This document shows positions 52,323-61,927 of a stretch of 64,000 nucleotides of DNA, piece after piece. This DNA is from Candidatus Villigracilis affinis (GTDB taxonomy: Bacteria > Chloroflexota > Anaerolineae > Anaerolineales > Villigracilaceae). Under the pieces are notes generated by a model, which saw only the letters and a list, made by a program, of their open reading frames with translations, made no database searches and was not told where the DNA came from. The position numbers were made by a program, and so were the translations under genes. Within the stretch, counting starts at the first letter, position 1, and each line of letters begins with the position of its first letter. The stretch spans positions 62,001 to 126,000 of the forward strand of contig JADKEA010000024.1 of NCBI GenBank assembly GCA_016718275.1, given 5' to 3'.

Positions 52323-52333
52323 GAAGGTTGATT

Positions 52334-53203
52334 ATGTTAGTTGCCTGGCGCTATAGAAAACGCGAAAATTCATTTATCCAATCCTTTGATCCGCGCGCGT
52401 GGATCATCTTTTACGGTTGCTTCCTTTTTGCAACCCTTTCATTTTGGGATGTGCGCTTTCTCCTGCCGTTCCTTGTGATCGCCATGTTTGTTCTGCTCAC
52501 CTCGGGGGTAAAGTGGCATGAAATTCGCCGTGCGTTTTTATTCATTGTCGGCTTTGTTTTCTTTTTTGCGATATTGACCTTTCTCACAGGTCGCGGCGGA
52601 ACAGAGTTGTACGAGCAGGAACATTTGATTCGCGAATTCAAGGCGTCATTTTCCATTCTCGGCTGGACGCCCACCTTGAAAGTGACTGTCGAACGGGCAT
52701 TCTTCTCCGTCAGTCAGTTGGTACGTGTGACCAGTATTGCGGTGATGACGATCCTGATTCCGTACTCGCTCAACCCCGCATTGTATGGAATCACCTTCAA
52801 GGGCATTGGCCTCCCTGATAAATTCGCCTACGCCATGGACTTGACCATGCGTTTCATCCCAACCTTTGGCAGGGATTTCCAACTGACGATGGATGCGCAG
52901 CGGGCGCGCGGTTATGAATTGGATAAGATCAGCGGGGGGATTATTCAACAGGTTCGCAAACTGGGGCCTATTTTTGTGCCTGTGACGATCCATGCGATCA
53001 TTGGCAGTGAAGATATTATCGATGCGATGGATCTGCGGGCGTTTGGCGTGGGTCCGCGCACATGGCTGGATGTATTGACCTATCAAACCCGTGACAGGGT
53101 TTTGATTGCATTCGGCGTGGCGATTTTGATCGCTTCGATTGTTGTAGGTCTCATGGGCATGGGCGCGTTCTGGGTGCCAGAAGCTTTAATCAATATGTTT
53201 TAG
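52334..53203 (+). CDS. ECF transporter T component (EcfT)
   Basis: A 289-aa transmembrane protein that joins the ATPase to the S component. The paired coupling motifs are visible in DAQRARGYELDKISGG and DAMDLRAFGVGPRTW, the A-R-G type signatures of EcfT, with the usual 4-6 helices. ATG 52334 is preferred to TTG 52328. It completes the ECF A-S-T set in one operon. Confidence 0.93.
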   Translation: MLVAWRYRKRENSFIQSFDPRAWIIFYGCFLFATLSFWDVRFLLPFLVIAMFVLLTSGVKWHEIRRAFLFIVGFVFFFAILTFLTGRGGTELYEQEHLIREFKASFSILGWTPTLKVTVERAFFSVSQLVRVTSIAVMTILIPYSLNPALYGITFKGIGLPDKFAYAMDLTMRFIPTFGRDFQLTMDAQRARGYELDKISGGIIQQVRKLGPIFVPVTIHAIIGSEDIIDAMDLRAFGVGPRTWLDVLTYQTRDRVLIAFGVAILIASIVVGLMGMGAFWVPEALINMF

Positions 53204-53220
53204 GTCGTATGATTTGAGAT

Positions 53221-53255
53221 AAAAATAATCGCCGTTTTTCACGGCGATTATTTTT
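53221..53255. terminator. Bidirectional terminator
   Basis: 15-bp perfect stem (53221-53235 with 53241-53255) with A and T ends between ecfT and the converging DUF1684 gene. Confidence 0.9.
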
Positions 53256-53256
53256 A

Positions 53257-54078
53257 TTATGGTTTGTTATAGAGCTCGCCTGCCTGCACCCTGAAATCGA
53301 GGTGGTTTTGCTCGGGGGCAAAAACGCAGGTGGCGAAATCTGTGAAAGCACAGGGGGGGGAGTAGGACCTGTTGAAGTCGATGAATATTTTTTCATCGGC
53401 CTCGACATCTGCGATCAGATAGCGGCCTGTGGGATAGGTCTCATCCTTGCTGGTGGGGTCCCAGAAGCGGATGAAGAGTGTGCCGTCATCTTCCTTGTTG
53501 ATATCGAGCTGGTAGTGATTTCCGCCGAATTCGAAGGATAGATATCCTTCCACGGGGAATTCGGATTTTTCACCAGTGATATCGGGGAAGTAGGCCATCT
53601 TTGGGCGTTCGTAGGGGGTGAAGGTGGCAGGGATGCGATACTGCTCATCGATGTCGTACCAGGCACGAGCGGGGAATGATCGTCGTTCTTCGCGTTGGTT
53701 ATCCCACATGCGCACGCCAAGCCTGTTTCCACGTTGAATGACCACGAGGCAGACATCTTCCAGTTTGATGAAACTGGGGTTCTCGGAAATATCGGGCTGC
53801 AGAATGGCAAAGTCGGTATGTTTATCGTTCACGTAAACCTTGTGTCCATCAATGGTGCGCAGGCTTACCGATTTGCCGTTGTATTCAAGATAGCCAACGA
53901 CTGCGGGAACACGCGCAGGCAGCTGAACCTCGCATTTGAGATCGGAGCCGAACTGGTTTTTACCAAGCTTTAACCAGTAGAGTCCTGCAAGGGAGAGCCA
54001 GCCATTTTCCTGGCGAATGGTTTTATCGCGTTCCTGGCGCCATTCATTGAGCGTTTGCCGATAGGTTTTTGAGGTCAT
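53257..54078 (-). CDS. DUF1684-family protein
   Basis: A 273-aa soluble protein matching DUF1684: ENGWLSLAGLYWLKLGKNQFGSD at the N terminus, RPKMAYFPDITGEK, RYLIADVEADEKIFIDFNR and PPCAFTDFATCVFAPEQNHL at the C terminus. The family has no proven function. The frame extends to 54264, but only from ATG 54078 does the family alignment start, and the extension is Arg/His-rich without homology. Confidence 0.88.
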   Translation of the reverse strand: MTSKTYRQTLNEWRQERDKTIRQENGWLSLAGLYWLKLGKNQFGSDLKCEVQLPARVPAVVGYLEYNGKSVSLRTIDGHKVYVNDKHTDFAILQPDISENPSFIKLEDVCLVVIQRGNRLGVRMWDNQREERRSFPARAWYDIDEQYRIPATFTPYERPKMAYFPDITGEKSEFPVEGYLSFEFGGNHYQLDINKEDDGTLFIRFWDPTSKDETYPTGRYLIADVEADEKIFIDFNRSYSPPCAFTDFATCVFAPEQNHLDFRVQAGELYNKP

Positions 54079-54095
54079 GTTCGAAATTATACCAA

Positions 54096-54128
54096 CAAAA
54101 AAAGGCGAGTCGTTGCCGACCCGCCTTT
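54096..54128 (-). terminator. Terminator
   Basis: Stem 54101-54112 with 54117-54128 (one mismatch), followed on the minus strand by seven T residues (54103-54096 region). It ends the transcript of the membrane protein gene at 54147-54740. Confidence 0.85.
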
Positions 54129-54146
54129 CTGATTTGTTATGCCGTT

Positions 54147-54740
54147 TTATCCGACAGAGGGGACCATGGTGAGATAGATAAAGAGGCCAGCGATGAAGCT
54201 GAGAAGGCCGAACAGCGAGAATAATGTGCGCATGTTGCTTTCCGCGCCAAGCAGGGATGACCAAGCTGCGAGAGCCAGACCAAGCGCCATGATCAACATA
54301 ACGAGTTGCAACTGGTCACCGCGCTCGTCCCACTGGGTGGCAAGGCTGAAGTTGGCGTCTGATTCATCCCACAAAGAAGTGGCATCGGCATACATGTCGT
54401 TGTAATACTGTTCATCCCAAACACCTTCGGGGTCGCGTTCCATGGCGGCCAGAAGTTGCTCTGAAAAACTGAATTGATAATATTCGGCGATATCAGGGCG
54501 TTCTTCCGAATTGATATACCAGTTGTCGAAGTAGTTGTAATCCTGGGTAATATCCTGGTTGGCGCGCAGGTATTCGGCGTTGCCATCGTTCAGGGTCTGC
54601 ATGCCCATGATCTCGAACTTGTTTTGTTCCGAGTCAGACATTGCGCCCTGATAGCTGGCGATGGCGGTGAATGCGCTCAATAATGCGATCATCGTGCCAA
54701 GGAAAATTTCATTGCTTAGAAAACCAAAGAATTTTTTCAT
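54147..54740 (-). CDS. Membrane protein of unknown function with central soluble domain
   Basis: A 197-aa protein: one helix at about 8-30, a strongly acidic, Tyr/Asn-rich central stretch (about 40-135; NQDITQDYNYFDNWYINSEE), then two helices (about 140-195). No family recognised. SD AGGAGAGAG precedes the ATG. It forms its own transcript. Confidence 0.75.
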   Translation of the reverse strand: MKKFFGFLSNEIFLGTMIALLSAFTAIASYQGAMSDSEQNKFEIMGMQTLNDGNAEYLRANQDITQDYNYFDNWYINSEERPDIAEYYQFSFSEQLLAAMERDPEGVWDEQYYNDMYADATSLWDESDANFSLATQWDERGDQLQLVMLIMALGLALAAWSSLLGAESNMRTLFSLFGLLSFIAGLFIYLTMVPSVG

Positions 54741-54905
54741 TACTCTCTCCTGTTGATTGATGGTGTACAGCTATTAACTACGGCGGGGATTATATAACAG
54801 GATTTCACATTGCGGATTTACAGTTTTGTTATAAAATCATGCCAGTTTGCAGAAAAAAAATTTATGCTTTCGTCAAAATCTGACGGAGCCCAAGGAGAAT
54901 TAAGT

Positions 54906-55460
54906 ATGGGATTGAAGCCTGATAAGTGGATTCGAAAGATGGCATTGGAACAAAAAATGATCGAACCGTTTGTGGACAGTCAGGTTCGTGAAGGGGTGAT
55001 CTCGTACGGTGTTTCCTCGTACGGTTACGATGTTCGTGTAGCGAATGAATTCAAGATCTTTACCAATGTCTTTTCCGCCACGGTGGACCCAAAGAATTTT
55101 GATACAAAGTCTATGGTGGATTTTGTAGGCGATGTATGTATTGTGCCCCCGAATTCTTTTGCACTGGCACGCACAGTGGAATATTTCCGTATCCCGCGCA
55201 AAGTGCTGACAGTTTGTCTCGGAAAGTCCACATATGCCCGCTGCGGGATCATCGTCAATGTGACGCCGTTCGAGCCTGAGTGGGAGGGGTTTGTGACCCT
55301 TGAAATATCGAACACCACGCCTTTGCCCGCCAAGATCTATGCGAACGAAGGGCTTGCACAGGTGTTGTTCTTTGAAGCGGATGAGGAGTGTGAAGTTTCG
55401 TACGCCGACAAGAAGGGGAAGTACCAGAAACAGCAATCGATCGTTTTGCCCAAGCTGTAA
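54906..55460 (+). CDS. dcd: dCTP deaminase
   Basis: A 184-aa nucleotide enzyme converting dCTP to dUTP. Signature YGVSSYGYDVRVANEF, SKSTYARCGIIVNVTPFEP-type core (GKSTYARCGI) and EWEGFVTLEISNT. The frame is open from 54810, but ATG 54906 has AAGGAG and gives the usual family length. It is alone between two unrelated genes. Confidence 0.95.
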   Translation: MGLKPDKWIRKMALEQKMIEPFVDSQVREGVISYGVSSYGYDVRVANEFKIFTNVFSATVDPKNFDTKSMVDFVGDVCIVPPNSFALARTVEYFRIPRKVLTVCLGKSTYARCGIIVNVTPFEPEWEGFVTLEISNTTPLPAKIYANEGLAQVLFFEADEECEVSYADKKGKYQKQQSIVLPKL

Positions 55461-55575
55461 TAAAAGGGATCGCAGGTTCGTTTTCCCGTTTATTGTTTTC
55501 CCTGTTCGTGCTTGCCCTTTGCCTTGAAGTGATTAAAATAAATGGTAGATTTTGTCTTTATCGAGGAGCCCTTTT

Positions 55576-56847
55576 ATGACCGAATCAAATGAAGCGCAGA
55601 ATATGCATAAACAGATGGATGAAATGAACAAGATGCTACTGCGTGTCATTTCGCATCTTGCGCGCTCGACAGATGGCCAGACCTCGTTGGTGCTGCGTGA
55701 CCTGACGCAGATCTCCAGCACAATGGCTGCGCTCAAGCACAGCATGACTGGATACCTTAGCACTTACGAGAGGCAGGTTGGAGCATTAGTCGGTGTGGGC
55801 AGCGCGATCAATTCCTCGTTGGGTTTGAAACGCGTGCTGGAGATGGTAATGGACTCGCTGATCGCCCTGATGGGGGCGGAGCGCGGTTTGTTGATGTTGC
55901 GCGAGCCGAATGGCGAGTTGAAGGTACGTGTTGCCCGCGGCGGTGACCGTGAAGACTTGGCGCAGGAAATCTTTTCGATCAGTAAAACAGTCGTGCAGCA
56001 AGTAGCTGAGACGGGTAATGCCATCCTGACCACGAATGCGCAGGATGATCCGCGTTTTGGCAGGCAAGTCAGCGTGGCGGCGTATCGTCTGCGTTCCATT
56101 TTGTGCTCGCCGCTTAAGATAAAAGATAATTTGATTGGCGTGATCTATGTAGATAATCGCGCTCATACGGGCATCTTTGGAAACAATGACCTGTCGCTGA
56201 TCTCGGCATTTTCCAATCAAGCCGCCGTAGCCATTGACAATGCCAGCCTGTTCGATGACCTTCAAGAAAGCAATGCGGAACTGCAGATCGCGTATCAGGC
56301 TACCCTGGAAGGCTGGGTGCGCGCACTGGACTTGAGAGATAAGGAGACGGAGGGCCACACTCAAAGGGTAACCACTCTCACCCAGCGTTTGGCCCAGGCC
56401 ATGGGCGTTGACGAAGATGCGCTTCTGCACATCACGCGCGGCGCGCTTCTGCATGACATCGGTAAAATGGCCATCCCGGATGGCATCCTGCTCAAGCCAG
56501 GCAGCCTTACCGATGAAGAACGGGCGCAGATCCAGAAACATCCAATTTATGCCTACGAGATGTTAAGCCCGATCAAATTTCTGCATCCTGCTTTGGACAT
56601 TCCTTATTGTCATCACGAAAAATGGGATGGCAGCGGCTATCCGCGCGGATTGAAGGGCGAGGAAATTCCATTTGCGGCGCGTATTTTTTCGGTGGTGGAT
56701 GTGTGGGATGCGCTGATTTCGAATCGCCCTTATCGCAAGGGATTACCCCCGAGTGAGATCCGCACGCTTATTCAAAAAGATTCTGGTTCCCACTTTGACC
56801 CCAAAGTTGTGGATACCTTCCTGAGCCTCGATAATTTGGCAGTTTGA
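55576..56847 (+). CDS. GAF-HD-GYP cyclic-di-GMP phosphodiesterase
   Basis: A 423-aa cytosolic protein. An N-terminal coiled region (about 5-60) leads to a GAF domain (about 80-235) and an HD-GYP domain (about 245-420). The metal site HDIGKMAIPDGILLKP, the HH pair in YCHHEKWDGSGYPRGLKGEE and DVWDALISNRPYRKGL are intact, so c-di-GMP hydrolysis is expected. GAF may bind a small ligand. ATG 55576 with GAGGAG is preferred over the TTG at 55552. Confidence 0.93.
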   Translation: MTESNEAQNMHKQMDEMNKMLLRVISHLARSTDGQTSLVLRDLTQISSTMAALKHSMTGYLSTYERQVGALVGVGSAINSSLGLKRVLEMVMDSLIALMGAERGLLMLREPNGELKVRVARGGDREDLAQEIFSISKTVVQQVAETGNAILTTNAQDDPRFGRQVSVAAYRLRSILCSPLKIKDNLIGVIYVDNRAHTGIFGNNDLSLISAFSNQAAVAIDNASLFDDLQESNAELQIAYQATLEGWVRALDLRDKETEGHTQRVTTLTQRLAQAMGVDEDALLHITRGALLHDIGKMAIPDGILLKPGSLTDEERAQIQKHPIYAYEMLSPIKFLHPALDIPYCHHEKWDGSGYPRGLKGEEIPFAARIFSVVDVWDALISNRPYRKGLPPSEIRTLIQKDSGSHFDPKVVDTFLSLDNLAV

Positions 56848-56884
56848 AACAAACCTATTCCCTGAATTCAAAAAGCGTTCTTAA

Positions 56885-56928
56885 CGAAAAAGTGCAGAGA
56901 GCTCAATTTGCCTCTCTGCACTTTTTCG
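56885..56928. terminator. Bidirectional terminator
   Basis: 17-bp perfect stem (56885-56901 with 56912-56928) with a 10-base loop, between the HD-GYP gene and the converging DinG gene. Confidence 0.9.
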
Positions 56929-56937
56929 TTTATCTTC

Positions 56938-59733
56938 CTACAACCCGAGCCATTGACCTGCCATCTTCGCGAGACCTGCGGCGGCTCCCTGCCTTGCGGT
57001 GCAGGGAGGCAGGGATTCGAGGAACAGACGCCCGTATTGTTTTGTCAGCACGCGGCGATCTAAAATAGCGACAATGCCGCGGTCAGAAGCCGAGCGGATG
57101 AGGCGGCCAAATCCCTGACGGAATTTCAAAATGGATTCGGGCAGGTAATATTCGTTGAATGAATCTTCGTAGAGTTCCGAGCGGGCAGCAATGATGGGGT
57201 CGGATGGAACATCGAAGGGGAGCTTGGTGATGAAAACCACCGAAAGCGAATCACCGGGCACATCCACGCCTTCCCAGAACGAACGAGTGCCAAGCAGCAC
57301 CGCGCGGTCGGTGGATTTGAACGATTCCAACAAGGCATTTGGTGAAGCGCCTTCGCCTTGTTCAAAGACGAAAATATCCTCGCGCGCCAGCGGACCCGTA
57401 ATGGCTTGCGCGGTTTTCTTCAGCGCGGCATAGGATGTGAACAGCACAAGCATCCGTCCGCCTGTGGCTTTGGCAGTGGCGATGATGGTTTTATCCAGCG
57501 CCTGCTGATAGCCGTGGACATTCGGTTCAGGAATATCGTTTGCTACATAAAGCAGCGTGCTCGATTCATAATCGAAGGGCGAGCCAAGCGAAACCGTATC
57601 CACTTCTTCGGCTGAGAGTGTGTTGCGAATGTATTGGAATTCGCCATGCGTGGTCATTGTTGCTGACGCCATGATGACGCTGGCTTTTTCGTGCCAGAGA
57701 TGTTTTTGCACAAGCGGACCGACGCGCAATGGTGCGGCGTTCAACGACAATCTCTCGCCGCGCGGATTGACTTCCACCCAATAGATCAATTCATTGGATG
57801 GTTTGTGCATCAAACCTGATGCTGCCGCCTCAGCCTCGGTCATTCGACGCATGAGACTGCTCAGGTTTCCCATGATATCTTCCACGCTGTCATGACCTTC
57901 AGACATGAGATCGCCGAGTCCCTTGTATAACTCATCAAGGGTCTTCAATAGCAGTGACATGGTCTCACCGACCTGTCCCCAGCTCATTTCGATATCGTCC
58001 CAACCGGGCAGGGTGCGTGTGGCGGGGATGATCCGCATTTGCCAGGAGTAGGTGCTTGCCTGCTGTCCTTCGCGCTGGATCGCGATGAAGTCGCTGAGAT
58101 TCATGAAAAACTGTTTGGCGAGTTGTTCCACGCGAAATGCCTGGTCGGTGGCTCTTTTTATTTTTTGTTGAAGCAGGCCAAAGTCGGAGGGGCGAAGCGA
58201 GGAATGCAAATCCGTCAGAATGCGGCCAAGGATGCCTGCTGAAGATCCGCCCAATTCCTTCATCATGCGTTCGAGGTCGTTTTGCGTAAGGCGGAAAGAC
58301 AAAGCGCCTGTCACCGCCGATTCCATGTGATGCGCTTCGTCGATGATGACGTAATCGTATTCGGGCAACACTTTGCTTCCCGATGCAACATCCGAAAGCA
58401 AAAGCGCGTGATTGACGATGAGAATATGCGAGTTGAGCGCGGCTTGTTTCGCGCGCTGGAATGGACACGAACCTCCCATGCGGCCCATGCAGGTTTCGGT
58501 TGTGCAGTTATCATCTTCAGCGGAAAGCCGCGACCATGCCTCGCGCTCAGTGGGGCCGGTGAGGTTGAGTTCGTTTCGGTCGCCGCTGGCATTGTCCAGC
58601 ATCCACACCATGATCTTGGCCAGTACGCGCATTTCATTCGCGTCCTTCGGGCCGTGCGAGCGCATGTATTCCAGCTTGCGTGGACAAAGATAATTGCCGC
58701 GGCCTTTCATCACGGTGGCGTTCACTTCCAAATTAAGCGCGGCCTTTAAATTTGGGATATCCTTTTTGATCAACTGATCCTGCAGGTTGATGGTATTTGT
58801 GGAGACGACCACACGAGTATGATTTTGGACCGCGAAATATGCTGCGGGTACGAGATAAGCAAAGGATTTACCAACGCCGGTTCCCGCCTCGACCATGAGA
58901 TGGTTGCCGGTTGAAAGGGCATTGGTCACCGCTTTGAGCATTTCGACCTGTTCGGGACGATGCTCGTAGGATTCGAAATATTGTGAGAACGGTCCGCCGT
59001 ATTCGAGCACTGCAGCGATCTCTTCAGGGTCAAGCGGAATCGGTTCTTCGGTTTTCTGAATGGAGGCTGATTCTTTTTTCGCTGATTCAAACATCGGCCC
59101 CGAAAAATCAGCGATCTTGACTCGCTTGGCTTTCGGTGCTTCCTTCGAACGATTCTTCAAGGCCTGTTGAAAGACCCAACTCGCATCCCAATCCACGAAA
59201 TCGCCAAGCTGTACGATCTCATTCAAGATCTCAAGCGGAAGTTCACACGCCATCTCAAAAAGGCGGACGTATGCCGCCTGTGTGACGCGGGCATCGTCCA
59301 GCGCGCGATGGGTGGCGGGAAGCAGAATATTGAGCTGCTGCCCCAGAGAGCCAAGGTTGTAGCGGCTGGCTGTGGGCATCAACACGGATGCGAGTTCGTA
59401 AGTGTCTATCGTTTGCTGGTATTCGAATAAACCCGCCTTGCGCAGAAACCCGATATCGAATTTCACGTTGTGCCCCAAAATGGGAGCATCACCGACGAAG
59501 GCGGTCAATTCATGCGCAATATCGCGCAGGCGCGGCGCCTGACGAACCATGGCATCGTCAATACCTGTCAGCCCCGTGATGAACTCGGGGATATGTTTGC
59601 CGGGGTTGATCAGCGTGTTGAATTCGTTTTCGATGCGGCGGCCATTGAACTTAACGGCGGCAATTTCAATAATGGCCTCGCGATTTTCGTCGAGGCCAGT
59701 GGTTTCGATATCCAGAGAGACAATAGTGGTCAT
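56938..59733 (-). CDS. dinG: DnaQ-like exonuclease fused to DinG-family helicase
   Basis: A 931-aa fusion. Residues 1-165 are a DEDDh 3'-5' exonuclease (SLDIETTGLDENREAIIEIA, GHNVKFDIGFL, HRALDDARVT). Residues about 240-931 are an XPD-type superfamily-2 helicase: Walker A MVEAGTGVGKSFAYL, iron-sulfur cysteines in YLCPRKLEYM and NCTTETCMGRMGGSCPF, DEAH box VIIDEAHHME, and the motif VI part QGFGRLIRSASDRG. Such fusions are known in Firmicutes and act in DNA repair or R-loop and recombination intermediate processing. Confidence 0.93.
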   Translation of the reverse strand: MTTIVSLDIETTGLDENREAIIEIAAVKFNGRRIENEFNTLINPGKHIPEFITGLTGIDDAMVRQAPRLRDIAHELTAFVGDAPILGHNVKFDIGFLRKAGLFEYQQTIDTYELASVLMPTASRYNLGSLGQQLNILLPATHRALDDARVTQAAYVRLFEMACELPLEILNEIVQLGDFVDWDASWVFQQALKNRSKEAPKAKRVKIADFSGPMFESAKKESASIQKTEEPIPLDPEEIAAVLEYGGPFSQYFESYEHRPEQVEMLKAVTNALSTGNHLMVEAGTGVGKSFAYLVPAAYFAVQNHTRVVVSTNTINLQDQLIKKDIPNLKAALNLEVNATVMKGRGNYLCPRKLEYMRSHGPKDANEMRVLAKIMVWMLDNASGDRNELNLTGPTEREAWSRLSAEDDNCTTETCMGRMGGSCPFQRAKQAALNSHILIVNHALLLSDVASGSKVLPEYDYVIIDEAHHMESAVTGALSFRLTQNDLERMMKELGGSSAGILGRILTDLHSSLRPSDFGLLQQKIKRATDQAFRVEQLAKQFFMNLSDFIAIQREGQQASTYSWQMRIIPATRTLPGWDDIEMSWGQVGETMSLLLKTLDELYKGLGDLMSEGHDSVEDIMGNLSSLMRRMTEAEAAASGLMHKPSNELIYWVEVNPRGERLSLNAAPLRVGPLVQKHLWHEKASVIMASATMTTHGEFQYIRNTLSAEEVDTVSLGSPFDYESSTLLYVANDIPEPNVHGYQQALDKTIIATAKATGGRMLVLFTSYAALKKTAQAITGPLAREDIFVFEQGEGASPNALLESFKSTDRAVLLGTRSFWEGVDVPGDSLSVVFITKLPFDVPSDPIIAARSELYEDSFNEYYLPESILKFRQGFGRLIRSASDRGIVAILDRRVLTKQYGRLFLESLPPCTARQGAAAGLAKMAGQWLGL

Positions 59734-59846
59734 ATTACGGAGTATCTCGTACTTGCTAAATCCAGAATTTGATTTTCACTGATCGTTATTGTAAAAGCTT
59801 GATTTTTAGCGATTCTGGAGATAGAACAAGTGTACCATGAAATTGT

Positions 59847-61205
59847 TTAGCCATTTCCCGTCACTGCTAAAACTTTTCGGTTCGCTTGATCGAACAGGAT
59901 GATCAAAAAGACCCACAGCATCAGACGGAAGGTTTCAACCGCAAGCATGGTGTGACGGGTAACGCCGATGGAATCAGCAAAAAAGTTGATCACCATCATG
60001 ATCGTCGCGCTGGCGATCAGCCACACGCCCAACCAGACCCAGGCAGTGAGGTCACTATTTTTTCTAGTGAACGCCGAAAATGCCAGCCCGAGAATCAACA
60101 AAAGATCCAAAACAAAAACGAGGTAGGTGTTTGGGTGCAGGATGTCGTTGAGCGCGATCAGAGTTTTTCGGACGGTTGTTTGCTCTGAGTAGAAATAGGG
60201 CTGTATGTTTTCAGAGAAAATCCCACCCAAATTGGATGTGAAAGAGGTGAAGGTATACCCGGGGTGCGCGATCAAAAATCGGGCATAGGCTCGCGGTGCG
60301 CTTTCCTTGAACCAGACGGGATATTCAGCCGCTTTGGTGTCTGGCATCCCCAGTCCCATCATGAATTCTTCACGGGCGGGAAACGGTAGGATGTATTCCG
60401 CAAATACGTTGGTGAGCGGTTTTTTCCAACGCCTGCTTTCCATGGCGCTTTGTAGCCCAAGGATGGTGATAACGAGTAGCACCGTACTGATGATGATCAA
60501 GCCTTTATTCTTGCGGATGCGCGGGAATATGGCAAAAGAAATGAGCGCAAACACGAACAAGATCGCGATCGCATAAATATTCGAGTCGCGGGTAAATGTC
60601 CAAAGGAACAAGGCTGTCAATGTCAGACCAGTGAGCAGGGTGGAATTGGAACCGTCCCTTTCATCCGACGCAGCCTTGAAACAGACTTTCAGCAACAAAG
60701 TCAGGCTGATGGCAAATAATGAAAAGGTCAACGATTCCGAGCCGAGGATGCTATCCCAATCTGCAATGGCGGGAGTGAATCCAAAAGCGGGAATAATAAT
60801 AACCGCCAGCAGTTTTTCAAATCCGCCAGCCACTCTGTTGGCAACAGCCAAAGCCAACACGCTCCAGGCAATGACCGAGAGCAGGTTTTGAAAAAGAACG
60901 ATCCGTGTAAAGCAGGGCTGCACCGCGCGTTCAGTTTCCAACCCGAGCGCGGGGTGGCTGATGGCAGTCAGTTCACAATTCTGAACCTTTGCCAGATTGT
61001 AGACAAGGTTGGTGGTGAAAAGGCGGCTCTTGGTGAACATGTCCCTTGCCAACAGGGGCGGCGCCGCCTCATCGATATAGCTTGGCGTATCAGCATTGGC
61101 TACCGAAAGATTGATGCTCCCATACGAAGTCAATCGAATAAATGCCATGCCAGCCAGAATGACCCAGACCAGAAAAGTCATTCCGTATTTTTGGGGAACA
61201 TTCAT
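59847..61205 (-). CDS. Multi-pass membrane protein, possible glycosyltransferase
   Basis: A 452-aa protein with about ten helices. It begins MNVPQKYGMTFLVWVILAGM and has an extracytoplasmic loop with SVANADTPSYIDEA soon after the first helix, a layout like GT39/GT-C mannosyltransferases, but no clear catalytic D-D/D-E motif is seen. Function unassigned. It is next to the NERD-like gene (29 bp). Confidence 0.65.
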   Translation of the reverse strand: MNVPQKYGMTFLVWVILAGMAFIRLTSYGSINLSVANADTPSYIDEAAPPLLARDMFTKSRLFTTNLVYNLAKVQNCELTAISHPALGLETERAVQPCFTRIVLFQNLLSVIAWSVLALAVANRVAGGFEKLLAVIIIPAFGFTPAIADWDSILGSESLTFSLFAISLTLLLKVCFKAASDERDGSNSTLLTGLTLTALFLWTFTRDSNIYAIAILFVFALISFAIFPRIRKNKGLIIISTVLLVITILGLQSAMESRRWKKPLTNVFAEYILPFPAREEFMMGLGMPDTKAAEYPVWFKESAPRAYARFLIAHPGYTFTSFTSNLGGIFSENIQPYFYSEQTTVRKTLIALNDILHPNTYLVFVLDLLLILGLAFSAFTRKNSDLTAWVWLGVWLIASATIMMVINFFADSIGVTRHTMLAVETFRLMLWVFLIILFDQANRKVLAVTGNG

Positions 61206-61234
61206 GAATCCTCTAAAATGCGCGGCGAAAAAAA

Positions 61235-61927
61235 TTACGAAGCCAGAGCGTCAGTCAGCACCTTGATCTGTTCATTGGATAGAATGCGATTCTTGCCGCC
61301 CTGACGCATGAACTCCTTAAGCTGCTTCAATTTCATCGCTGGGATGGGCGAATCGCCCGCGTCTATCTCGACCTCGTCGTTGGTGAAAACCAAAATGGGC
61401 TTGATCTCAGGAATGGCTGATTCGTCCAGCTTTTTAGCGAAGAATTTCTTCAAAGTTTGGACTTCGGTCTCGGCGTCCACATCGGGGCGTCCTAAGCCTT
61501 CTTGTCCGAAGATGCTCATATAAGCTTGTAGGAATCCGCCATTACTCAACTTCCAGCGGTTCTTTTGAAATACCACCTTGCCACGCTGATGAAGCGGTAA
61601 AAGCACCCACGCACCGGAGGGTCCAATTATCAGGTGAGAGACAGGCGAGGAGAAGTGATAGATCGAAAAGTCGCTGTGCAATCCTTTGAGTCCCGCATCG
61701 AATTTTTCATCTGCGCGCGGCGACCTTCCCCAGCGATTGCCCATATAAATGCTGATCTGGGTCATCGTAAAACCGATCACCAGACAGACAATCGAGTAAG
61801 CGAAATACTCAGGCATTGAAAACGAAATATACAGACCCAATCCAAGCACCACCAGGGATGCCAGGCTCATCCATTGTCCGATCTTTCCATTGCGTGCGAT
61901 CAATTTCTCGTTCTTGACGATTTTCAT
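61235..61927 (-). CDS. NERD-like membrane protein
   Basis: A 230-aa protein with two membrane helices (about 18-60) and a soluble domain (about 75-230; GLKGLHSDFSIYHF, IIGPSGAWVLLPL, PILVFTNDEVEIDAGDS) that resembles NERD nuclease-related domains. Catalytic residues are not certain. Its ATG overlaps the plsX stop (ATGA), so the two are cotranscribed, though a functional link is unclear. Confidence 0.65.
   Translation of the reverse strand: MKIVKNEKLIARNGKIGQWMSLASLVVLGLGLYISFSMPEYFAYSIVCLVIGFTMTQISIYMGNRWGRSPRADEKFDAGLKGLHSDFSIYHFSSPVSHLIIGPSGAWVLLPLHQRGKVVFQKNRWKLSNGGFLQAYMSIFGQEGLGRPDVDAETEVQTLKKFFAKKLDESAIPEIKPILVFTNDEVEIDAGDSPIPAMKLKQLKEFMRQGGKNRILSNEQIKVLTDALAS

Noticed and set aside
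53257..54264. Upstream extension of the DUF1684 protein
   Set aside because: The extra 62 residues show no homology and cross the terminator of the neighbouring gene; ATG 54078 fits the family.
59761..59820. 8-bp inverted repeat (TCCAGAAT ... ATTCTGGA) upstream of the DinG gene
   Set aside because: Arms too short and too far apart to support a terminator or operator.
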